Both the position numbers and the translations under genes were made by a program. Below the pieces are notes generated by a model, which saw only the letters and a list, made by a program, of their open reading frames with translations, was not told the DNA's origin and did not search any database. 64,000 nt of DNA from Gonapodya prolifera JEL478 (lineage: Eukaryota; Monoblepharomycota; Monoblepharidomycetes; Monoblepharidales; Gonapodyaceae). This document shows, one piece after another, positions 24,250-36,555 of the stretch (positions are counted from its first letter, which is position 1; every line of letters begins with the position of its first letter). Location of the stretch: NCBI GenBank assembly GCA_001574975.1, contig KQ965784.1, positions 135,712-199,711 on the forward strand, given 5' to 3'.

Positions 24250-25411
24250 ATGCATCGAAGGTCGATTCGTGTCACTCAAGGCGGCGTCTTCATCAACCAT
24301 TCCAAACCCGCGCCGGCGCCGGCCTGCAGTTATGGCTCCCTACTCCTGCACACACCGCAACATGCGCAATCCGTTTCACCCTTCGCGCGCCTCCCTGTAG
24401 CACTTCTGCTCTTCCTCGTGGGTTCGCTGAGGGTGCCGCGGTCCGCCGCAGCGGATGGGGCGGACGGCCCCGGCCCCGGACAGGACAGTTCCCAAGCGAG
24501 TAGTGTGGTGGAGTCGTGGGGCGGCACGAGAAGTGAGTCTTCTAGCTTCCACCAAGCTTTGCCCAAACGCGGTGGATGAGCACTTACTTCCTCACCCCCG
24601 CAGCAGCCACCAAGGCACCCGAAACCCCCACCCCTCTCGACTCCGCGGCATCGGCGCAGGACCCGCCCCGCGACGACAGCCGGTTCTTCTTCATCCTCAC
24701 GTGTCTCCTGGTGGGCGGGGCGTGCGTGGTTCTGGTCGTGTGGGGTTTCGTAGCGGTAAGGAGGCGGATGGTGAGTGGTACCCACCTGCGACGACCGTGG
24801 CAAGATCGCTGCCGATGACGTCTGACCTCAACACACGCTTTTCTAAATGACTTCAGCGCACACAAAAAGCCCTCGCGGCGCTTCGGGCGCAGAACCCAGG
24901 GCTGTACACGCGGGCCCTGTATACTCACGTGCAGGGTCCCCATGCAAGTGCCCGTGGTACGGGATCCGCAAACGGCCAGTCCACTGTCGACCCGGCAAGG
25001 TTGCAGGAGATGACGACCACAACCGTACCCAAGGTCACAGCGGAGAGAGCAGAAGCAGGGTGGAGGACTGCCACGCCCCTGTCGTGGATTAACTTCGTCC
25101 TGGCTCTCTCCTCGGCGGCCCAGACACCGAGTCCCACCTCACCACCCCTCACAACACCTACCACCACCACCACCACCACCGCCTCTACACCCACACCTAC
25201 ATCCACACCCACAACTTCCCGACCACCACCGCCCACATGCTCCATCTGCCTCGACGCCCTCTCCTCTCCCGGATGCGTCATCAGGTCCCTCCCGTGCGGG
25301 CACGCGTTCCACGCGGTATGCGTTGACGCGTGGCTGGTGGAGTGGCGGGGTGTTTGTCCGTTGTGTCGGATGGATGTTACGGGGATGTCGAGTGTACGCG
25401 GAGAGCCGTAG
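24250..25411 (+). CDS. Membrane-anchored RING-H2 finger protein
   Basis: Predicted 334 residues from exons 24250-24532, 24604-24770 and 24857-25411. After a 45-residue N-terminus there is a signal-like stretch (LPVALLLFLVG), then a polar segment. A membrane segment comes at about residues 119-142 (FFFILTCLLVGGACVVLVVW), followed by a cytosolic part with a Thr/Pro run. The RING-H2 finger near the C-terminus has CSIC, CGHAFH, CVDAW and CPLC, complete for zinc binding. Unlike the ligase at 4846-6992 it has no PA domain, and the RING sits almost at the end. The start is the first ATG in frame; an ATG nearer the signal stretch is absent. Role: membrane-bound E3 ubiquitin ligase, target unknown. 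Confidence 0.85.
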
Positions 25412-25580
25412 CATGTATATCGATGAACAGACAACGGAACTAAAATAGTAGGAAGCTCTGATACGCGGAGAATAAAGCAGGAGAAAAAAAAACTTCCGAA
25501 AACAAAGTTTTATATCTTTCACAGTTGTGGCCTTGGTTACATTGTGTGGTGACACCGAACATCCATCCCCCCATCCCACG

Positions 25581-28500
25581 ATGGATTCGGACTCGGACGA
25601 ATCGGGGGTGGGCTTTTTCGACCGCTCCAAGGAAATGGCGCGGCGCAAGAATGCGTCATCTGCACTCAAGGGCCCCGTATCCAAGGTGAAGACTGGGGTC
25701 GGTGCCCCACCATCGAAACCTTTCGGGTCGCCAAGCGACGGCGCACCGGCACGAGCTGTCATGGAAGCAATCGTCGATTTGACGGGCGCGTCGAGCGACG
25801 ATCAAATGGACTCTCGCGCGGACTATGCCCAGAAGCAGGCAAAAGGTGGCCTGGCAACCGCGAAACCGAAGCGCCGGCGAAAAATTGTGGATGGCGACAG
25901 CCCGCTTGAAAATGGAGGTGAAGACCTGAGACTTGGAAGCGGGGGTGAGAGCGACGTGCCGTTGGCCAAGCGGCGCAAGTCTAGTTCGTTCAAGAATGCA
26001 GGGACGGGAGGTCGTGGCGATGGCGATGGCTCAAGCGACAATGACGGCGACAGCGATCGGCCGCTGGCTGAGAGGATCCGCGGGCGAGCGGTTGAGGGCC
26101 GTTCGGCGTCGCCAGAATCAATCGACTTGGTGGCAGAACCGCGTTCGTCCGACGACGAGGATCCAGACGCAGGTGCAAGTGGACGGGAGTCGGATTCCAG
26201 CTCTACGAAGCTGGAGCGGAGATCCTCGTCTCGCGTGACACGGGGAAGTCGTAGACGGGGAAGAGGGCGGGGCCGGGGCAAGGGTCGTGGGCGTGGAACA
26301 ACCGCTTCCAAGGTTGTAGACTCGTCGGATGAGTACGAAATTGATGAGGAGGCTGAGGCTCAGGGCAATCGCCGGTGCTGGAAGTGCAAGGTATACAAAA
26401 TGGTGACGAATAAGTGGCGTACAGGACCAGAGGGACCAAGAAGGTACGTCTTATCGCTTGATAGAGGCAGTCTCTGGTGGCTTGGAGAACCTCTAGTATT
26501 ACAAGAGTACCGGGACCTTTTTTTTCACCAATTAGTACTCCGAAGGATTGTGTCATCATTGTTGCGTTCTTCCTTGTTATTTCAATCCCCGCTTTCTGAT
26601 TGCATCCACTCATAAACTGTTCCAGTGTCTGCGGAGAATGCTTTCTCAACCGGTCCTCAAAAGGGCACGACAGTCCCGCAACAACGACCTCGCAAGATGA
26701 ATCCTCACCAATGCGTTCAGATGTACCACACTCTCCATCAGAACCCAGCCAAACTGCCAAGTCTCAGAAGAAGTCTGATACTGTTCGTGAATCCCTCCGC
26801 ACTGATTCTGCGGGGACGGCAAGGAAGGCAGATTCGTCCTCAACGGCGAAGATGCGGCATCCAATACCGCCAGCCCCTCGGGCTAGTCAATCGCCTTCGA
26901 CAACCCCTTCGCGTAATGACCCCGCCCACCTCTCGGGACGCAACTCGACGCAAACTGCACCCACGAAAAATGTCCTCAAGGACTCTCAATACAAGAAACC
27001 GGCCCAAACAGTCGCGCCTTTGAAGGATGCCCTCAGAGACCTACCTTCGTTTAAAAAGCCTCGGCTAGAGTCGAACACCGAACCCAATCCCCCGGCTAAA
27101 TCAAAGTCCGGTGACTCCCGCTCCAAATCTGTCTCGCGGCGCAACTCACCTAACTCCCGTACCGCGTCACCAAGTACCCGACGCCCCAGTTCACCCACAT
27201 CGCGCAGACCTCTCACACCTGACCCTTATCGCTCCCGATTTGCATCCGATGTACGGTCTGAATCACACGATACGATTGGCTCGAGAGAGAGAGACCGGCA
27301 GCGTGGGCGAAGTCCGTCGGTGGGCAGGAGAACACTCGCAGGGCAACGAATGGTCGACTCGCCAGAGCCCGGATCGGATTATGAAGGTGGTAGAAGGGGT
27401 CGGGTGGAAGGCTCAAATGGTGGGCGGGCAAGGTCCCAGAGTCGAGGAAGAGATACGAGTCGCGGACGACAAAGAAGTTGGGAAAGGGATGACGGGCGCG
27501 GACGGAATTCAAGTCGACAGAGGGATGACAATCGGGAGAGGAATGGAAGGAGTCAGAGTCGGGGTAGAGACTCTCGGTGAGTGTTGTTGGACGTGTTCCA
27601 TTGTGTATTGCGATACCATTATAGTTCTTGTCGGCCTCAGACCACGGAGATCACCATCACCCGAGTATCCTCCACGAGCCCCACCACCTCCAGAGTCTTC
27701 AGAGGAACTTGTTTGGAGGGGAAAACTTCAAATACCCTATTCCATACAGCAGGGTAGTGGCAGTGTGCTCCAGGATGCAGCCGACGGCTGCTTCTTTGAT
27801 ATTACAGCCGTAGCTGAAGAAGACACCGGTGACCTTCAGAAGGTGTTTAGGTGAGACTCAGACATCCCTTTTGAAGTCGCTCCCTCCACATTTAGACACA
27901 AACTGAAGGCATTTTCTGCCAGCAATCGTCACAAAACCCTCGACTTCCTCCCGATCACAATTCCTTCCCACACCGGGGCATCCATTCTTGATCGAATGCA
28001 CGAGAACGACGAAGGATCTTATCCGTGGATACCAGCGTTGCTCAGCCCCGCTCCTCGGTTCAGTCCAACACCCCAAAGCCTCTTTACCAGGGCACTTCGC
28101 GGCCTCAGAACCCGAAATAGCGCTCTTGTCCTTATGTTGAGTGGGTCAAATGCGGCGCGAGACTTTGTTGTATTTTGCTTTGCGATAGACAGTGAGACAG
28201 GAATGCGGATTCAAAATCTCGTGATGGACGAAATTAAATATGGCGATAAGATGATACTCGTGGCTGCAAGGGCAAGAGATTTGGCCGCAAACAATATAGA
28301 AGTCGGACCTGCTGAGCGATTGTGAGTGGCTCGTACGAGCGATGATGAAAATCAACCTCTCACCTCGTGGTGGTGATGGTCTTGGCAGGGCCAGTGTGGC
28401 ACGCAAGCAAATGTCTCCAAACTTGAGTGGGAGTGCCATAGATATCAGCAAGCCGGAATTTTGGGAGTTGGAAACGGTGTTGAGGACTCACACTTTTTGC

Positions 28501-31070
28501 TCTGAGGTTCGTATCGTACAAGACGCTAACATTGAAGCACACAATATTCATATCCTTCTACTGCTGCTTAAGTTCCGCTCATTGATTGTCGGGAGGGGTG
28601 AGAAAGCAGAGAAGATTCGATTCGCCCTAATTACGGAGGACGAAACATCTCGAGACGTCAGCGTACTTCGCAAGGTGCTAAAAAGGGCCTGCAAGTCCTG
28701 GGAAGAGGTTAAAGAGATTCCGCTAATGGGCCCACAATCTCAGGTGGATTTAGTTCTCGTGAGTACGGACACACGAGAATGACGTTTGTCAAATGTAGCC
28801 TCATAGTATTTTAAGGTGCACCGGGGGTCTCTTTTGGATCTTGCTCCGCGTTTCGCAGATTTGAAAGCGACACTTGCAAATCGAAAAGCGCCGCTTTTTT
28901 TCGAATTTGGCTTCCGCACAGCAAAGGATTTGCATAAATTTCTCCAGCGCAAATGCTTGTTTCTTGATGTGATGTGGCCAAGAGGTAAGCTGCTTGAGTA
29001 TCACACCAAAAATATATCGAACCGACTTGTCAAGATAGAAGGAGGAGGCGTGATCGGTGTTTCGTACAAGACGCTCGTCGCATGTGAGGACTTAGAAGCG
29101 CTTCTCAACTTTCTCCATCGGTTTGTTTTCCAGGTGGGCACATTAAGGACGACATTTGTCGGATGCGCAACTAAAATATTCGTTTTTCAGCGCCAGTTGG
29201 AAGGTCTGGATAAACCTTGGCGCATTTTTGCGATTGAAAATGTGCTTGGGAGGCTCAAAGATCTTGCACGAGATCCACTTGAGCATGAAGGTGACCGTAA
29301 AAGGTGGGTTTTGTTTTACAATCATTTCATAGTCGGCAAGTCTGGCTGAGACATAGGTTTTTCAGGTATCAAATGGCGAGGATGGTATTCGAAACAGCCA
29401 TCACAGATCCTTCGCGACTCAAAGGCAGTGTTTTTACGAATTCATACCTCCTCGACGATAACAAAGAACACCCCAAGTATAACCCCACATCAGCCGACAA
29501 CAACCCCTTCAAAAGGTTGATGGCTGTTCCTATATCGCGTCCCTCGGAACCCAACTTCGAAGACGATACCTTTGTTCACATTGACTTTTTGATGCTGACA
29601 AACCGTGCAACGTTACGGCGTGGGGCTGTGTTGGTTACCCCAGATGAGAAAGCACTCCTCGAGGGAAAATCTGAATATGGGACGGAGCTTGTATCGTTTC
29701 CTGATGTCGAGGCTTGGGTTCGCAAAGAGATCGGTGGTGCTGGCAAGCTCTATGTGTGGGAGGATGGCCAACCCACTGGGAAAGATGACGGAATTAACAA
29801 ATCCCGATTAACGTCGATTATGCCCAGTCAGCTCCCTGTTGCTGCGGTCCCGTATCCGCAAATGGCCATGGTCGGAATGGGGATGATGGGAATGGGAATG
29901 CCGCAAGCAGTTGCCCAACCCAATGTTCCAATGCAGCAGGGCTACTTTGGACCTGGATTTGCCGGACAAATGATGCCGATGGGCTACCCCCTACAGCAAG
30001 GAGTAGGCAGTATGGTGCCCGGTGTTGGGGGTCCGATTCCGCTGGCTGGGCCTGGAGTTGTTGGACCAGGTGTGGTGACCTCGCAGATGCAACCCATGCT
30101 CCCGACGCAGCAAGGGGAAGGGCAATCGCTTGTATCGCCACCTGCTTTTGGTCAGCAAATTAATGCGAACGCACAAAATCTCGCACTATCCCTTCAACAA
30201 CCCATGGTCAGTAACATCCCAACAACATCGCTTCCGCAAGCAGTGGTTGGCAATATCCCAACAACGTCACTTCAGCAACCAGTAGTTGGGAACATCCCAG
30301 CAACATCTCTGCAGCAGCCAATGGTCGGAAATGTCCCGCAGATGATGGGCAATGTCCCAGTTTTTACACAACCAACCATGCCAGCATTCGCTCAGCCCAC
30401 CATGGGTATGCAGATGCCGCAAGCTGCATTTGCGCAACAACAAGCCTTCCAAGCACCCACCGCACCATCTGCATTTATTCCACAGCAGGCGCAAGTGCCT
30501 GTGCATTGGCAGTGGCAACAACCTGGCGCAGTGCCACCTGTGCAGCCTCGGGAGATGAACCCAGCAGATACGCCGATGAATCCTCAAGCGATCCCCCCAG
30601 CGAAACCTTCGGCTGCCCAAACATTATCAAACCGTCCGGAGGTACCAGGCACTCCCGGCGAGGTGCCTCCATCCTCAACTATTCTCGGTGCCCCCACACC
30701 AAACCCCAACAATATGATTCCGCCCGCCTCGAACATGAGCATGCAAGAGTTTGCGCAAATGTACGCCCTCTATCAACAGTACAAATCGTTCCAGCAATAT
30801 CCAGGTGCGATGAATGGATTTGGGTTTGGCGGGATGCCGTTGGGTGGCATGCAGCCCATGCCCGGCGCAATGCCTATGCCCGGCGGCACAATGTCCATGT
30901 CCGGCGGCACAATGCCCATGCCCGGCGCAATGCCGATGCAACAACCTGGACAGAACATGTACATGGCTAACGTTGCAGGTCCTGCGGTGGCCACTACGGT
31001 GCCAGGGAATACCGAGGGGCAAGATACCACTGGGGGCAACCAGAACCTCGGAAACGGTGGGACAGTATGA
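25581..31070 (+). CDS. Large protein with a GATA-type zinc finger, RS-rich region, conserved core and Met/Gln/Pro-rich tail
   Basis: Predicted 1,651 residues in eight exons: 25581-26443, 26626-27576, 27641-27850, 27896-28321, 28389-28758, 28816-29133, 29191-29303 and 29366-31070. The disordered, charged N-terminus ends in a GATA-like finger at about residues 270-295, split by intron 1: CWKC, then WRTGPEGPRS, then VCGEC. A 300-residue Ser/Arg/Asp-rich region follows. A folded core comes next (about 610-1,130), starting ELVWRGKLQIP and containing FFEFGFRTAKDLHKFLQ and EGGGVIGVSY. The tail is Met/Gln/Pro/Gly-rich with three 13-residue repeats. The WRG opening recalls SPOC domains but this is only a guess. 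A chromatin or transcription role is inferred from the finger and tail. The exact product is unknown. Confidence 0.75.
30213..30329 (+). repeat. Three 39-bp coding repeats (13-residue NIPTTSL.Q..VG units)
   Basis: Three consecutive in-frame units read NIPTTSLPQAVVG, NIPTTSLQQPVVG and NIPATSLQQPMVG, followed by a partial fourth (NVPQ). They lie in the low-complexity tail of the GATA-finger protein. A second Met/Pro/Gly array (MPGAMPM, MPGGTMSM) lies at about 30850-30950. Such arrays are prone to length change. Confidence 0.85.
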
Positions 31071-32046
31071 TGCAAAGGTGCTTGGAGGTCCACGTATGAT
31101 TTTTCTTTTGTAACTAGTTTCACAACTACCCAATTTGCATGTCGTATGTCGAAATTTTGTTGAATAAATTCAATTTTGATCCGACTGCACGACAGAGGTT
31201 TTCTTGCTCATTCAGGCAGTTGATGTAACAAATGATTTGGGTGCCCTTGCACACGATTCCTTGGACCAAAGTCCACATTGAACAGCACATTGCTGCCGTG
31301 CAGTCTCGGTAAGTAGCACCGTACGGTCTCCCCGCAATTATCCCTGGGCGGACACGGATTAGTGCGGGAATGTGAGGAATCACGGACAGCATGCAAGATC
31401 TGGACGACGACGTGGGATTGCACGACCGGATGGCATTGGTATCAAAGCGGCCCCAACTTCCCTTGAAGAGCTTATGTGCATTGATGGCAAGAGTGCAGGT
31501 GGGCTCGCGCACTTGGTTTTACCACTCGGTCACCTTTCTCAACATCCTCGCCATCGCTCATGGACGCCACCAACCCATATCCATATATCGTATTCCTTCC
31601 TTTTGTCGAGTAGACTCGGCGCTGGGTATGCGTGGGCCGTATGTTGGCTGTACTCGCATGTTCTAATATGTACAACGTCGCGCCCGTTTGTATGAAAAAG
31701 AGGGGTGGTGGGAGATACGCACTGTATGTATTATCTGTCTCTACGCGCTGTACTACGCTCGACCTGTGTTTTTTCTTTGTTTCTTTCTCTCGCCATGTAA
31801 CCAATCTTCAATAGTTGAAGTTTTGTCCATTTCACCTCTATTCCAGTTGTGCGCCTGCCCGTGATCCTAGACGTTGTTGCGAATTATCGAGGATTGGTGT
31901 CGGGATGTCGCTGGAACTTTCTTCCGTGGCGTCCCCCAGACCCCCCACAAACCCAGTCGTTCGCATTCCTCCCACCACCTGAGCTAACACACTCTATGAC
32001 TATCCAGACTACCTTACCTCTCGCAAATCTCTAACCCTGCGGCAAT
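31071..32046. other. Intergenic; no supported gene
   Basis: This holds the 3' end of the GATA-finger gene and the promoter of the CPSF6-like gene. The minus strand has an ATG at 31561 with DGEDVEKGD and a CHQC motif that looks superficially like cytochrome c, but nothing downstream supports it. The pyrimidine-rich 31830-32040 stretch precedes the CPSF6-like start. Confidence 0.4.
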
Positions 32047-33455
32047 ATGGCGGAAGAGGGATCTTACGACCTGTACGGCGACGACGAGGACTACGTCAAG
32101 GTTCGTGTTCTCCATGTTCACCACCTGTTGTTCGCCGATCCCCGCCGGGTGGAACCGAGTCTGATCGGACCCGCTCTCCACCCGCTCTAGCGTGAATCCG
32201 ACCCCCGTGACAGGTCCCGTTCACCTGAACGAGTAGGTCACTCCTCTGTTGGCGCTCGCCGTCCCTGACACAACAACCCCTTCGTTCTACCATTTCCCCC
32301 TTCAGCCGGATCGCTTTGCCCCCACCGGCCCCCGCAATGGCGGTCCCCCGTTTCGCCCCGGGGGTGGTCCCGGCATGCCACCCGGCGGATACACCGGTCC
32401 CGCATTCAACCCCATGTTCATGGGACGAGGGGGCCCACCCGGGATGGGCCCCATGGGTCCGGGCATGCCCCCTCTCCCCCCCGGCGCCATCATGAACCCA
32501 GCCATGTTGGGGATGATGAACCCCATGATGATGGCTGCGATGATGGGAGCTGGTGGTGCCGGAGTTGGTGGGATGGGTGGAGGCCCCGGAGGGGCGGGAG
32601 GTCCTGGACCTGGTGCTGGACGAGGGTCGACGACTGGAGGAGGGTACTACAACCCGGCGAGTCAGTTGAAGACGGACTCGCCTGGGCCCATGTTCAGAGG
32701 GTCATTGAGTCCTGTAGGGCCTGGGGGAGTGCGGAGTAAGGGGCTATTCGTGGGGGAGTTGCAGTGGGTACGTAGTCCGGGTCGGGGGTGGTGCTGGTGT
32801 TGGCGGGATTTCTCTGGGGGGCCGAGCGGAAGTAGTTCGAGAGATAGCGAGGAGTGCGAACGGGCGGCTGAGAGCATGGCAATGGATTCGGAGCGATGTT
32901 TCAATTAGACCTAATGCTTCCACTCTCGACCCCCCAGTACACATCCGACGCGGACATGCATTCTGTCGTCTCGGCTGCGGGCCTCTCGCACACGTACGTA
33001 TCCAAGGAGACGACCTTCTTCGAGCTCAAGGCGAACGGCAAGAGCCGGGGTGTGGCGTACCTGGAGTTTTCGGACCCGGAGAGCGTGATCAAGATGAAGG
33101 AGTTTTTGGACCGAAAGTGAGTCGGCGCGGGTGGTTGGTCATGTCGAACACTCTTGCTCATTCGAGTACCCTTTGGTACTACGAAAACCCTATTCCCACT
33201 CCTACATCTTTCCACAGCGAAATCCACGGCCGCGTCCCCGAGGTCAAATACGTCCCCGGCACGCAACAAGGCAACCCATTCCGCATCATTCCCAAAGACC
33301 CCAAGGAGATGCGTGCCGAGGCTCTAGCGCGGGGCGAGAATCCCTCCGAGTCCGGTTCTGGCGGGGCGATGCGGAGGGGGGGAGGTGCAGGAGGTGGGCA
33401 AGGGAGGTTCCAACCGTATGGAAGGGGAGGTGGGGGGGGAGGTGGTGGGAGGTAG
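32047..33455 (+). CDS. CPSF6/CFIm68-like RNA-binding protein (cleavage factor Im large subunit)
   Basis: Predicted 324 residues in five exons: 32047-32100, 32191-32232, 32306-32767, 32938-33116 and 33218-33455. The N-terminus MAEEGSYDLYGDDEDY is typical of the family, followed by a short RS/RD stretch and a Pro/Gly/Met-rich linker. One RRM spans about residues 177-255: RNP2 is LFVGELQW, RNP1-like KSRGVAYLEF, then EIHGRVPEVKYV. Metazoan CPSF6 has the RRM before the Pro-rich region, so the order here is reversed. The C-terminus is a Gly-rich RGG-like tail. CFIm68 binds the small subunit and UGUA sites during pre-mRNA 3'-end processing in the nucleus. The reversed order makes orthology likely rather than certain. 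Confidence 0.75.
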
Positions 33456-34077
33456 TTGGGTTGGTGCACGTTTTGGGGTCGAGATTGGGTGAAATCTTTG
33501 GGGGTGAGAATGGAGGAAATTGTATATTGGAAATTGGAATGAAAATGGTTTGAGTTCGTCGTGTGAACAATGGTGCCTTGTAACAATGGGAAGTGCAGCT
33601 CAAAAGATCAGTTCCACGATCAGATCAACCTGCCCACTATCACTGTCCCCCGAGTGGGTGAGGGCTAACAAGGATGTGGGTGCGACGAGGTGGGCCGTTT
33701 GTTGCACGCAACGGATCCCACAACGAACGGCTGGGGCCGAGGTGCCAAAGACGGAGGAATGCATCAATCTGTTGCAACATTTGATACTGTTTGTTGTATC
33801 CTTGCACGGTTTTTGTCTCTGATCTATTCCCCTCGGAACGTCTCCCAGACGAACTGAGAACTGTACCTCCATTCTTGTCACCCCCATCTTGCGCTACTGC
33901 CATAGTACCACTCCGGTGCACACCAAAAACACGTTTGTAAACAAAAGTGCAATGACTTCGTCTCTTTCCGGAATGGAAATGGATCGAATGTGTGAGGCAA
34001 CACAGGCCTGGCCACAGAAGATGCCCTGCTGCCTTTGGGGTATGATTTGATCCCCAAACCCACCACAATTACCGACG
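33456..34077. other. Intergenic; no supported gene
   Basis: The 3' flank of the CPSF6-like gene and 5' flank of the DUF1308 gene. Open frames on the minus strand are not recognisable and have no coherent splicing. Nothing else is seen. Confidence 0.4.
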
Positions 34078-36113
34078 ATGGCCGCGCAGACGACCGCGCA
34101 TCCACCCCGAGAAGATTTTAACGACGACGGGGACGCCCCTGCGAAATCTGCCGTGACCCGTGCGCTGGACCTGATTGCGCGGGGCAAGATTGCAATGCTG
34201 GCCGTGAACCGCTGCGACGTGGGCGGGAAAGCGCGATTCCGGGCGCTGGTTGGGTCCGAGGTCGCGGTGTTGAGACGTGTTTTGGTGCGTGCAATGAACG
34301 AAGGGGGGGGGGGGAGGGTTGTTGGGGGTCAATTTTATAGTTTGCCCCGGCTGTACAGTCAGACCCTTCATCCCCGNGGGTTGTTGGGGGTCAATTTTAT
34401 AGTTTGCCCCGGCTGTACAGTCAGACCCTTCATCCCCGTCGAGTAAGCGCAGTCTGCAGTGCTCCAATATCCCACAGTGAGAATCCTCGTCCAACTTCGT
34501 CCTGGATATTTCACGAACAGAACTCAATTCGTTTAACTGTTGCCCCCACAACAAAAACATAAAACGAAAGCCTCGAGGCAATAGCGGCGACCGTCATCCG
34601 CGCGCAAGGGGCCACGGACATCTACCGTCCCTTTTCTCCCTCGCCATCCACTTTGACTTCTGAAAATCCAGGCAAGCCCAAACTCCGTGTTGACGTCGTC
34701 GCAGACGGCGGGATGACGTGGGTCAAGGTCATCTCCAAGAACGCGCAGGGTCTTCGGGCGGAGATGGGTGTTGGCGTTGACGGGTTGGAGGACGGGGATG
34801 AGTCCGACAGTGATGTCGATGGAGACGAGGTCAGCGCCGGTGTGACGCCTGGAGATCTCGTCAGCTCCGAGCTCTCCTCCCGCCTGATCCACCTCGCCAA
34901 AAGCTACCTCTCTACTGCCGCCAGCCACCCCACGAACTACCGCCCCCCAACCGTCGTGTTTGCCTTCGTGCGCGAGGAAGGCCCAGGTGCGATCGTCCCC
35001 GAATCGGACATGGGATTGAAGCTGAGGAGGGAGTTGGAGGGCCTGGACGTCGTGGTGACCTTTGGGACGTACGCCAGGAATCTGTTCACGGGTGGTGCCG
35101 AGAGTGCATCACGTGTCGCGGAAAGCAGCACGCTCAACAGTATCAAGGCCGCAACTGCGCTGCTAGACGCGTCCACGTGCGTCAGTCTCGTCTCAGACGT
35201 GTCCTTCCTCTTCTTGCACTACCGCACTACCGGCTTCAACTCGGCCACTTCCCCTGACCGGAACCCCTCGTGGGACCCCGCCACGTACGAACGGTACATC
35301 TCTCGTGTGGACACGCTACGGCCGACGCACCCTCTGCGCATGCAGGTTGAGGAAGAAGTGAGCAAGTTTGAGCGGTGTGTGCGCGGCGGCGGTGGGGCGA
35401 AGCGACCGCTGTTGGAGGAGCTCAGGGTGGTCCTGGCACCGGACAGCAGACCGGACAGTGGCGCACCGAGACTGGTGATCAGCGTGTTCGCGGCGCGCAA
35501 GCTCGTGCAGATTGTAAATGCGCGGGCAAATTCGTGGGAACGGGCCCGCGCGCGGGGGTTGTTCGTGCCGTGGGGCGAGCTCGTGGTTAAGTACGGGTCG
35601 TGGGATGTGGCGAGCGGGGAGATCAAGGCGAGCGTACGGGAGTTTAGAAAGGGCACGACGGGAAAGAGGCCTGAAAATGGGCAGGTGGAATTGGACTGGA
35701 TGGATGTTCTGGCGTTGTTGACCAAGGATGAAGACCTGGGCGACCACGAAACTGCAGCGGAGGGAATGCCAGCAATGTGCCCGCACTTCCTCCTCCCCGT
35801 GCTCTTCGACACCGTTACACCTCCCTCTACCAACCACCCGTGCATCTCCGCCGTCGTACCATCCGTGCTTGCGACCGACACCGCATCGGATGAGACAAAG
35901 GGGGACTTTGCCCTTGCTCACCGCAACGCGTGGGCGATCGTGACCGCCAACCGCAGAGACGGGCTCAAGTGGCGCGAGAGGGGCGCCGAAGTGTACATTC
36001 ACGGCGCGAGGTCTTTGTTTAGGTCTGTGGGTGGAGGTGATACGTCTGGTGAGTGGTATGGGAGTGGGTTGGTACTTGGAGACGGTGTGTTGACGAGGTG
36101 TTTGTTGGTGTGA
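34078..36113 (+). CDS. DUF1308 / UPF0415 (C7orf25-like) protein
   Basis: Predicted 588 residues in three exons (34078-34284, 34460-34476, 34571-36113). Exon 1 encodes the N-terminal helical region (VTRALDLIARGKIAML). The 17-nt exon 2 supplies CSNIP and joins to HLEAIAATVIRAQGATDIY. The core has VDVVADGGMTWVKVISK, then VVFAFVREEG, LNSIKAATALLD-type PIN-like acidic positions (DASTCVSLVSD), and a long C-terminal domain. The family has a PIN-related fold and no settled function. The first intron contains the assembly gap. The last residues after SLFRSVGGGDTSG may be altered by a further intron (donor at about 36050). Confidence 0.8.
34316..34438. other. Assembly gap with duplicated 61-nt flanks
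   Basis: A single N at 34377 is flanked by two identical 61-nt copies (34316-34376 and 34378-34438). A run of 12 G precedes the first copy at 34303-34314. The pattern is typical of two contigs whose overlapping ends were placed side by side with a gap character, not a real duplication. It lies in an intron, so the protein is not affected. Confidence 0.9.
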
Positions 36114-36555
36114 AATTACACAGCTGCTGGATAGCACATCTTCCCGTGTATCTGGTGTTATTGCTCTGTGGTAAATATTTGCTATTCTCTGCTGTTTTCA
36201 CATCATTTCCGACTTCGGAGGAGATACCAGAACTACCGCAACGCCTTGTGATCTTTTACCGCAATACAATTACATATGTCCAACTCACAGTGGTGTTTCG
36301 ATACACTACTCAAATGAGGCAAGGCAGGGGTTTCACGGCTCACGGAACGGTCCAGCATTGTAAAAGGTTCTATGCTCGTACCAACTGTCGCCACTCTGTC
36401 CCACATATTCCAAACGCCCAAGAATCACAATCGCTCCCATTTCTACACCAAGTTCTTGGACCCGGTTCGCAAGAGCCTTCCGGACTACCACAACGGATTT
36501 CCGACTCCACGAACATCCTTGTTCACCAAGGCTGTCTTTATTTGGGGAATTATGA
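36114..36555. other. Intergenic; nothing recognised
   Basis: The 3' flank of the DUF1308 gene on the plus strand. A minus-strand frame with LANRVQELGVEMGAIVILG runs into the broken gene that follows and may be its tail. Confidence 0.3.

Noticed and set aside
31477-31561. Minus-strand DGEDVEKGD followed by CHQC, like a cytochrome c start
   Set aside because: The heme motif lacks its histidine in frame, a stop follows at once, and no downstream cytochrome c motif (GPNLHGLFGR or PGTKM) appears in any frame.
34316-34438. A true 61-nt tandem duplication
   Set aside because: The copies are identical, meet at a single N and follow a G12 run, which fits overlapping contig ends.
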